This document shows, one piece after another, positions 6,005-11,297 of a stretch of 11,297 nt of DNA. The notes below the pieces were generated by a model. The model did no database searches, was not told the origin of the DNA, and saw only the letters and a list, made by a program, of their open reading frames with translations. A program made the position numbers and the translations under genes. Within the stretch, counting starts at the first letter, position 1. Every line of letters starts with the position of its first letter. Source of the DNA: a bacterium (GTDB lineage Bacteria; Patescibacteriota; Minisyncoccia; UBA6257; 2-01-FULL-56-20); contig JAKAGE010000023.1 of NCBI GenBank assembly GCA_021817655.1, positions 1 through 11,297 on the forward strand, written 5' to 3'.

Positions 6005-7668
6005 TAATCCTTCCTCTTGTCGGCGCCTATGCGCTTCTGGCATTCCATCTTTATGAACTGCAGCTCGTGAAAGGCGGTTATTATTATGCAAAAGCAGAAA
6101 CGGAACTTGCGGCATCGGCAAGCAACAACGGCAGCCGGGGCGCGATCTATTTCACTGATAACAACGGAAATACGCTGCCGGCGGCGATCGACCAGGAGTT
6201 CCCGGTGATCTATGCCGATCCGGCGGTGATCAAAAATCCCGCCCAGGCGGCCGCGGCAGTGGCGCCCATTCTCGGCGTTCCCGTGGCACAGCTCACGGCG
6301 ACGTTCTCCCGGAAAGACCAGTATGAACTCCTGGCGAACAAGGCGGATCCTTCTGTCGCCCAGAAGGTCGAAGCATTGAATATTCCGGGCGTGATCACCG
6401 ATTTTGAGCCAGAGCGCTATTATCCGCTTGGCCCGATCGCGTCCCAGGTGCTTGGATTCGTCGGGCCGAATGCGACGAATGTGGGCGAGAGCGGAAAGTA
6501 CGGCCTTGAAGCGTACTACAACGGCCTTTTGCAGGGCAGCTCCACGGGCGGGAGTCCGGTGGGGCAGGACCTTACGACCACGATCGACCCCAATATCCAG
6601 ATCGAGGCGGAGAAAGTGCTCGACAATCTGGTCACTTCGAACAACGGCACGGGCGGCGACGTGATCGTGATGGATCCCATGACGGGAAAGATCCTTGCCA
6701 TGGGGCAGTATCCCACCTTCGACCCCAACAGCTACGGGAAATCCCCGGTCGCCGATTACCTGAACACGAACGTGCAGGGCGTATACGAGCCGGGATCGAT
6801 CGTAAAGCTTTTGACCATGGCGGCCGGCATCGATTCCGGGGCGATCACGCCCGATACGACGTACTGGGATCATGGATACGTGAACGTGAACGGCGCGCAT
6901 ATCACGAATTACAACCTGCTGACGAACGGGCCATACGGACCGAACACGACGATGACGCAGGTGATCGAGCACTCGATCAACTCGGGGGCCATCTGGGCGG
7001 AGAACCAGACGGGGAACGAAACGTATTTGAAATATCTGAAAGCGTTCGGTCTGGGTCAGAAAACGGGCATCGACCTTCCCGGCGAGATCGCGGGCGATCT
7101 TCGTCAGCTTACGCCGACGGCGCCGCAGGTCGATTGGGATACGGCGGGATTCGGGCAGGGCATCGCGATGACGCCGATCGAGCTCGTGGATGCGATTTCC
7201 GCGATCGCGAACGGCGGGCTTCTCATGCGGCCGTACATCAACGCGGCCGAGCAGCCCGCGGTGATCCGCCGGGCGATCAGTTCGTCCACTGCCGCCCAGG
7301 TGGCGCAGATGGCCACTGACGCGGTGGACCTTGCGCAGGTGGCGAACATCAACGGCTATTCGATGGGAGGAAAGACGGGAAGCGCATTTATCCCGAATCC
7401 GAAGGGCGGCGGCTACCTGAACGAACTCGACGATTCATACATCGGTTTTGGGCCGACCGCGGATCCGAAGTTCATCGCGTTCATCCGCGTGAACGGCGTT
7501 TCGGTGAATTCGCTCGCTGCGGAATCGGTGGTGCCTGCATGGGCGCAGCTCGCGCGCTGGCTCATCAACTATTACAATATCCCCCCGGACCGGACAACGA
7601 ACAACATCATTCCGAATTGCCATAACCTGGTCTGTCCGGGATCGAACCAATTTTATGCAAAATTCTGA
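5983..7668 (+). CDS. ftsI: Class B penicillin-binding protein (peptidoglycan D,D-transpeptidase, FtsI/PBP2-like)
   Basis: The enzyme cross-links peptidoglycan stem peptides, probably at the septum given its operon. The 561-residue product has an N-terminal membrane helix (about residues 5-23), then a dimerisation/pedestal domain opening with SRGAIYFTDNNGN (R52, G53), and the transpeptidase domain with all three active-site motifs: S272-I-V-K275 (in YEPGSIVKLL, the acylated serine), S331-I-N333, and K464-T-G-S467. No PASTA repeats follow. The start overlaps the upstream gene by 22 bases and lacks a Shine-Dalgarno, so translation is probably coupled. Position after rsmH and the FtsL-like gene favours FtsI (division) over an elongation PBP2, but sequence alone does not settle that. 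murF begins 6 bases after its stop. Confidence 0.92.
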   Translation: MASRSTVIILPLVGAYALLAFHLYELQLVKGGYYYAKAETELAASASNNGSRGAIYFTDNNGNTLPAAIDQEFPVIYADPAVIKNPAQAAAAVAPILGVPVAQLTATFSRKDQYELLANKADPSVAQKVEALNIPGVITDFEPERYYPLGPIASQVLGFVGPNATNVGESGKYGLEAYYNGLLQGSSTGGSPVGQDLTTTIDPNIQIEAEKVLDNLVTSNNGTGGDVIVMDPMTGKILAMGQYPTFDPNSYGKSPVADYLNTNVQGVYEPGSIVKLLTMAAGIDSGAITPDTTYWDHGYVNVNGAHITNYNLLTNGPYGPNTTMTQVIEHSINSGAIWAENQTGNETYLKYLKAFGLGQKTGIDLPGEIAGDLRQLTPTAPQVDWDTAGFGQGIAMTPIELVDAISAIANGGLLMRPYINAAEQPAVIRRAISSSTAAQVAQMATDAVDLAQVANINGYSMGGKTGSAFIPNPKGGGYLNELDDSYIGFGPTADPKFIAFIRVNGVSVNSLAAESVVPAWAQLARWLINYYNIPPDRTTNNIIPNCHNLVCPGSNQFYAKF

Positions 7669-7674
7669 CGCACG

Positions 7675-8979
7675 ATGACGGTAACCCTGTTGAAGAAAAT
7701 AGTGCGGCGCCTTGCGCGATGGACGATCTGGCGCTACCGCCCGGGGATCATCGGCATCACGGGGAGCGTCGGAAAGACGTCGACGAAGCTCGCGATCGCC
7801 GCGGTGCTTGCGCGCGATCGGCGGGTGCGCACGGCGTACGGCAATCTGAACAGCGACCTTGGCCTGCCGCTTGCCATTCTGGGCGACTGGTCGGAGCGCG
7901 ATCTCGCGCTGGTGAGCCGCGCCACGCCTGCCGGAGAAAGGAAGTTCGAGAAAGCCGTGTTCTGGTTGAAGGTGATCGCCGCATCGCTTGTACGGATCGT
8001 GTTCGCACGTCCCGATGCATATCCGGAGATCCTCATTTTGGAATACGGCGCCGACCGCCCCGGAGACATTAAATATCTCCTCGGCATCGCCCGGCCGAAC
8101 GTAAGCGTGATCACGGCGGTCGGCAGTATTCCGGTCCATGTCGAGTTCTACGAAGGGCCGGCCGATGTGGCGCGGGAGAAGGGGCGGCTCATCGAGTATC
8201 TTCCTGCCGGAGGGTTCGCGATCCTGAACGCCGACGATGCGACGGTGCTCGGGCTCCAGTCGCGCACCCGGGCGCGCGTGATGACGTACGGCTTCGAACG
8301 GGGAGCGGAGGTGCGGCTTTCGCGGTTCGAGAACAAGGTGCACGACGGAGCGCCGGCCGGCATCTCGTTCAAGCTCGAATACGGGAGCGGGGTCGTTCCG
8401 GTCCGCATCGATGGAGCGTTCGGGCGAGCCAATGCGTACGCTGCCGGCGCGGCGGCGGCCGTCGGCATCGCCTTCGGGATGAATCTCGTCGCGATCTCCG
8501 ACGCGCTTGCGCACTATGCCCCGCCGGCGCACCGGATGCAGCTTGTGCCGGGCGTGAAGGCGACGACGATCATCGACGATTCATACAATGCGAGCCTGAT
8601 CGCCATGCGCTCGGCCCTCGAAACGCTTGCCGCGCTTCCCGCGAAGCGGCGCATCGCGGTCCTTGGCGACATGCTTGAGATCGGCAAATATACGCCCGAA
8701 GCGCATGAGGAGATCGGCAGGGAAGCGGCCGCCCGCGCCGATGTGCTGTTCACCGTCGGCCCGCGCGCGAAGTTCATCGCCGAGGCCGCCCGCGCCGCGG
8801 GCATGAAGAGGACCGCGATCTTCCCGTTCGATGCCGCGGACGAGGCGCGGAAGCCGTTGCAGAATTTCATAAAAAAAGGGGACCTCATCCTCGTGAAGGG
8901 ATCGCACGCGATGCGGATGGACGCGCTTGTCGAGGAGATCCGCGATGTGCCGGTGCCGGGGGTGATGCCGCTCAGCTAG
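7675..8979 (+). CDS. murF: Mur ligase, MurF type (UDP-MurNAc-tripeptide--D-Ala-D-Ala ligase), without the usual N-terminal domain
   Basis: MurF adds D-Ala-D-Ala to the UDP-MurNAc-tripeptide, the last cytoplasmic step of peptidoglycan precursor synthesis. The 434-residue product has the ATP-binding loop GITGSVGKTSTK (residues 27-38, K34), a central-domain region EYGADRPGDIKYL and NVSVITAVG, NADD, and the MurF-type C-terminal domain opening DDSYNASLIAMRSALETL (D301-L318) with VLGDMLEIG. The P-loop lies about 80 residues closer to the N-terminus than in E. coli MurF, so domain 1, which binds the UDP-MurNAc part, is missing or replaced by 24 residues of basic helix. About 50 extra residues lie between the P-loop and the EYGAD segment. 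The start is the first ATG after the PBP stop. It ends the visible dcw operon; no terminator is evident before tRNA-Glu. Confidence 0.9.
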   Translation: MTVTLLKKIVRRLARWTIWRYRPGIIGITGSVGKTSTKLAIAAVLARDRRVRTAYGNLNSDLGLPLAILGDWSERDLALVSRATPAGERKFEKAVFWLKVIAASLVRIVFARPDAYPEILILEYGADRPGDIKYLLGIARPNVSVITAVGSIPVHVEFYEGPADVAREKGRLIEYLPAGGFAILNADDATVLGLQSRTRARVMTYGFERGAEVRLSRFENKVHDGAPAGISFKLEYGSGVVPVRIDGAFGRANAYAAGAAAAVGIAFGMNLVAISDALAHYAPPAHRMQLVPGVKATTIIDDSYNASLIAMRSALETLAALPAKRRIAVLGDMLEIGKYTPEAHEEIGREAAARADVLFTVGPRAKFIAEAARAAGMKRTAIFPFDAADEARKPLQNFIKKGDLILVKGSHAMRMDALVEEIRDVPVPGVMPLS

Positions 8980-9034
8980 GATGCGCACTCTCAGAAACCG
9001 GCCGTTCCGCTGCTTCAGCAGAAGCGCACATAGC

Positions 9035-9063
9035 TTGTCACTTTACTGATTTTCTCTTATACT
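9035..9063 (+). promoter_or_regulatory. Promoter of tRNA-Glu
   Basis: TTGTCA (9035-9040), a 17-bp spacer and TATACT (9058-9063) predict a start near 9070, 13 bases before the tRNA. The recombinase stop codon, on the other strand, lies inside this -35 box. Confidence 0.7.
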
Positions 9064-10708
9064 TTTCTCCGTACGTTATCGAGCCATCATCGTCTAGCCT
9101 GGTCCAGGACACCGCCCTCTCACGGCGGGAACTCGGGTTCAAATCCCGATGGTGGTACAAAGTTGATTTTTCTTCCTCCGAAAGCTCGAAAGCATCTGAT
9201 TTTCCTATATCTTTCGCCGATTTAAAAATCGTATTTACCACCGGTATCCATTCTCGCATAAATTGGAAGGCCAACGTGTATTCTGGTCTTATTTTATGCG
9301 CCTTCAGGCCGAGGTTTAAAAATCCGTAACTCAAAAGCAATCGCTGCTCCTCCGTGGTGGTTTTCGGGCTGCGATAGATCGCCTCCGCACGCGCCGCGAG
9401 TTCATGGATGGCGATGCCCGCCTCGTAGTACGCCTGGCGCGAATCAGCGATCGTTTCTAGGGCGTCTGCAGCCTCTTTTTTGGCTATCGTGGCTTCGTTG
9501 ATGACTTTCTCACAGATAGCGGCAGGCATCTGGCCGTCGAGCTTGTCGCGGTATGCGCCTTCCATGCGCTGGTCTGCTGTTTTGATGGCTCGGGCAAGTT
9601 CCTCGCGTCGTACGGCATTGTAGGCGATCTCGCCTTTGTGGTTTTCTTTGAGGGCTTTTTTGAGCCACTCGATGGCCCGCTCCGTTTTTGGAGCTACGCC
9701 TACAAAAAGGGGAACGGCTTGGCCTTCGACCGCTTCTTGGCGGGTGGTGCCTTTTTGCGAGCATGGCTTGTGATGATTGCAGTTTCCGTACCAATGGCCT
9801 TTAACGAGGCCCCACGCAATCGTGCCGCCGCACTCGTCGCAGGTCATCTTTGCCTTGAAAACGGGTAAGTGCTTCCGATACGTCGGATTCTTGAATCTCT
9901 TATTCAATTGTCGTTGAACTTTCGCAAATAACTCGTGCGAGATGAGCGGCTGGTGTTTTCCTTCGTATGCTTTTCCTTTCCACATAATCACGCCGATGTA
10001 ATAGGGGTCGGACAGCAAGATATGCGTTTGGCTTTTACTCATTGTTTCACCGCGGTCGCTTTTGAGCCCCTCCTTGCGCATAACTTTCGCCACTTCGGCG
10101 ATCGAATAATTTCCGGTCGCATACAAATCGAACATCTTTCGGATAAACGGTGCGATAGCCTCATCGATGATATGGGTTTTATGGCCCTTTTCACCGACCG
10201 ATTTGTAACCGAGCTTCGCCCGCATCGGTATCCAGCCCTGAGCGAGTTTTTCGTTTTGACCTTTATGGATTTCTTCGGAAAGGTTATTCGTATAGAAGCG
10301 GGCGATGGCCACCTTCATGTCCCATACCAAGTTTTCGTGTGCCTTCGTATTTTGATTCAACACGAACCCCTCTTTTACGAAGTGGACGGCGCGGTCGGGA
10401 TGTCCTTTTACCCAGTCATCGATTATCGCCGCATCTTTGAGATTGCGCGTGAGTCGATCGATTTTTTCGCAGAGAATGTTGGGAATCTTATGCACAGTCG
10501 CATACGCCAGCATTTCGTTATACATTTTGCGAATCTGTTTGCCACTCGCCGATTCAGAAATCCGAAAGACCTTCGCTGCAGCGATCCCATTTTTTTCGCC
10601 ATACTCGGTGAGCAGTTTTTCCTGGGCATCAAGCGAATATCCCGTTAATTCTTGCTCTCTCGAAGAAACACGGCAAAGAATAACTGCTTTTTTAATTGAT
10701 GTATTCAT
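9038..10708 (-). CDS. Large serine recombinase (site-specific integrase)
   Basis: The product (556 residues from ATG 10708) is a large serine recombinase that would integrate or excise the element through a covalent Ser-DNA intermediate. The N-terminal catalytic domain has ILCRVSSREQELTGYSLDAQ, with the nucleophile in RVSS at about residue 14, and the EKIDRLTRNLKD arginine motif. A recombinase domain follows (AKLGYKSVGEKG to LLSDPYYIGVIMWKG), then a zinc ribbon (CDECGG...YGNCNHHKPC) and a coiled-coil-rich C-terminal part. The last ~45 codons, from about LYHHRDLNPSSRRERAVSW onward, are the reverse complement of tRNA-Glu and its promoter, so the true end in the free element was probably different. 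Lower GC than the dcw genes indicates transfer. The start lacks a Shine-Dalgarno and is preceded by an A/T-rich tract and a structured leader. Confidence 0.93.
   Translation of the reverse strand: MNTSIKKAVILCRVSSREQELTGYSLDAQEKLLTEYGEKNGIAAAKVFRISESASGKQIRKMYNEMLAYATVHKIPNILCEKIDRLTRNLKDAAIIDDWVKGHPDRAVHFVKEGFVLNQNTKAHENLVWDMKVAIARFYTNNLSEEIHKGQNEKLAQGWIPMRAKLGYKSVGEKGHKTHIIDEAIAPFIRKMFDLYATGNYSIAEVAKVMRKEGLKSDRGETMSKSQTHILLSDPYYIGVIMWKGKAYEGKHQPLISHELFAKVQRQLNKRFKNPTYRKHLPVFKAKMTCDECGGTIAWGLVKGHWYGNCNHHKPCSQKGTTRQEAVEGQAVPLFVGVAPKTERAIEWLKKALKENHKGEIAYNAVRREELARAIKTADQRMEGAYRDKLDGQMPAAICEKVINEATIAKKEAADALETIADSRQAYYEAGIAIHELAARAEAIYRSPKTTTEEQRLLLSYGFLNLGLKAHKIRPEYTLAFQFMREWIPVVNTIFKSAKDIGKSDAFELSEEEKSTLYHHRDLNPSSRRERAVSWTRLDDDGSITYGEKYKRKSVK
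9083..9157 (+). tRNA. tRNA-Glu (anticodon CTC); apparent integration site of a mobile element
   Basis: Acceptor GCCATCA pairs with TGGTGGT (G-T pairs at 1-72 and 5-68), the D-arm has the Glu-type GTCTAG...AGGAC, the anticodon stem is CCGCC/GGCGG with loop CTCTCAC (anticodon CTC, 9119-9121), and the T-stem is TCGGG/CCCGA with loop TTCAAAT. CCA is not encoded. A serine recombinase begins right at its 3' side on the other strand, so the tRNA 3' end is the likely att core. Confidence 0.93.
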
Positions 10709-10857
10709 GTTATTAATTTTTTTATTTTTAACCAACTTAAAGGGGCGGTCTGGTTATCCCATCCGCTTGCTCCGGAGGAGTAGCACTGACGGCAGACCGC
10801 CCCTTTAAGGGCACCAGTGCTAAATAAAAACCTCCGAAAAATTGCGAACGGGATAAC
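10709..10857 (-). ncRNA. Candidate structured leader RNA of the recombinase gene (nested helices plus pseudoknot or switch)
   Basis: Read on the minus strand, three helices nest perfectly. P1 is GUUAUCCC (10857-10850) with GGGAUAAC (10760-10753). P2 is CGGAGG (10836-10831) with CCUCCG (10778-10773). P3 is UAGCACUG (10822-10815) with CAGUGCUA (10788-10781). The P3 loop holds a 17-base segment (10809-10793) that is perfectly complementary to 10752-10736, directly 3' of P1. This gives either a large pseudoknot or a competing hairpin that excludes P3 and P1. The A/U-rich remainder leads to the recombinase ATG. It matches no RNA family I can name. Regulation of the recombinase is inferred from position. 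Confidence 0.6.
10736..10809. repeat. Perfect 17-bp inverted repeat upstream of the recombinase
   Basis: CTTAAAGGGGCGGTCTG at 10736-10752 is exactly complementary to 10793-10809, with 40 bases between. It could be a DNA-level site (operator or recombinase accessory site) rather than, or as well as, part of the leader RNA. Confidence 0.9.
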
Positions 10858-10863
10858 ACTCTC

Positions 10864-10872
10864 ATTATACCA
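10864..10872 (-). promoter_or_regulatory. Probable extended -10 promoter of the recombinase leader
   Basis: On the minus strand the sequence reads TGGTATAAT, an extended -10 element. The -35 region is poor (TTGCAC at a 19-bp spacing). Transcription would start near 10857, just where the first helix of the structured leader begins, and that coincidence supports both calls. Confidence 0.55.
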
Positions 10873-10950
10873 CCAATTTCTTTTCAAAGTGCAAACTACC
10901 CTACACTCCATACATTAACCCCATAAACAACCCATGATTCTTGAAGTACG

Positions 10951-10991
10951 GGCGGTGTATGGTCACGACGGGAAAACAGGCGGTGAATGGT
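10951..10991. repeat. Pair of near-identical 13-bp direct repeats
   Basis: GGCGGTGTATGGT (10951-10963) and GGCGGTGAATGGT (10979-10991) differ at one base and are 28 bp apart, between the leader promoter and the end of the next gene. They could be binding sites for an element-encoded protein. Apart from these repeats I see nothing in 10873-11000. Confidence 0.55.
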
Positions 10992-11000
10992 TACTATACA

Positions 11001-11297
11001 TTATGAGGGTTCTCTATCGGACTCTACACCACCCACAATGCCCAAAACATCGGGTATATCGGCGGTTGGTGTAGGGGGTGTAGGGCAATATGAGTTTTTA
11101 ATGCGTTCGACCTTTTCTCGGGTAAAGCGATATCGCTCACCATGCTTGTCCCTGCCCAGCTTTTCATCGGCGAGATTCATCCTCTTGACGGCGGAGCCTA
11201 CAAGGCCCGCTTTTTGCCTGTCGGTTTTTGCCGGATCAAGCACGGGATCGAGGGAATCGTCTGCGGATACGAGGCAGCTTGCGATGTCCTTGGGACG
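11001..11297 (-). CDS. C-terminal part of a mobile-element protein of unknown function (5' end outside window)
   Basis: The frame is open to the right edge of the window; 98 residues are visible (RPKDIASCLVSADDSL... to ...GGVESDREPS). The visible part has a region that looks like a small helical or winged-helix domain (QKAGLVGSAVKRMNLADEKLG...KHGERYRFTREKVERI), followed by a short Pro/Thr-rich tail (CPTPPTPTADIPDVLG). C-termini of this style occur in plasmid or phage primase/helicase-type proteins, but too little is visible to claim that. It has the same strand as the recombinase, with about 145 bases between its stop and the recombinase promoter. A GTG at 11243 could be a start, but upstream codons read as good protein, so I treat the gene as partial. 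Confidence 0.6.
   Translation of the reverse strand, partial: RPKDIASCLVSADDSLDPVLDPAKTDRQKAGLVGSAVKRMNLADEKLGRDKHGERYRFTREKVERIKNSYCPTPPTPTADIPDVLGIVGGVESDREPS

Noticed and set aside
4783..8532. Long minus-strand frames opposite rsmH, ftsI and murF
   Set aside because: They are Arg-rich shadows caused by high GC in strongly recognised genes on the plus strand.
9935..10648. Long plus-strand reading frame of 237 codons opposite the recombinase
   Set aside because: It is the antisense shadow of the recombinase catalytic domain and has no recognisable motif of its own.
10744..10866. Short leader peptide in the recombinase leader (about 40 codons from the ATG in TATAATGAG, minus strand)
   Set aside because: Its start overlaps the proposed -10 box and the base pairing of the region explains the sequence better than coding.
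1..11297. CRISPR array, insertion-sequence ends or DGR template repeat
   Set aside because: I looked for regularly spaced repeats, terminal inverted repeats with target duplications, and a near copy of the variable region, and saw none.

Overview
The window looks like part of a Candidate Phyla Radiation (Patescibacteria, Parcubacteria-like) genome. I infer this from several signs: a remnant of a diversity-generating retroelement (DGR) of the kind common in that group, a short MurF without its usual first domain, a compact set of division-cluster genes, a rplJ-rplL pair separated from rplK/rplA and rpoB, and a near-complete lack of Shine-Dalgarno sequences. The code is standard; no gene needs TGA read as an amino acid. 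The assignment is an inference from gene style, not from a marker comparison.

Left part (1-1360): the 3' end of a formylglycine-generating-enzyme/C-type-lectin-fold protein typical of DGR targets, then an Avd-like four-helix-bundle gene that stops in its third helix. It is joined at about 817-835 to a coiled-coil reading frame with no proper start. No template repeat or reverse transcriptase is visible, so the DGR looks decapitated. A convergent gene (1359-2105, minus) encodes a membrane-anchored exported protein of unknown function.

Middle (2129-4140): a strong promoter, a candidate L10-binding autoregulatory leader with a kink-turn and a terminator-like hairpin, rplJ, rplL, and a very long hairpin terminator. 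Then come tRNA-Val(CAC) with its own promoter and a PhnB-like VOC protein.

Division and wall cluster (4141-8979): a sigma70-type promoter, a row of 10-bp-phased TGG boxes that look like the MraZ operator, then mraZ, rsmH, a small FtsL-position membrane protein, a class B penicillin-binding protein (FtsI-like) and murF. The genes are tightly packed or overlapping and are probably one operon. mraY, murD, ftsW and murG do not follow.

Right part (9035-11297): tRNA-Glu(CTC) with its own promoter is the apparent insertion site of a mobile element. The element carries a large serine recombinase on the minus strand whose frame reads backwards through the whole tRNA. Upstream of the recombinase, at about 10736-10869, lies an elaborate structured leader: three perfectly nested helices plus a 17-bp pairing that must form either a pseudoknot or an alternative fold. 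I consider this the best candidate in the window for an undescribed regulatory RNA. The window ends in the C-terminal part of another element gene, and the far end of the element is outside the window.
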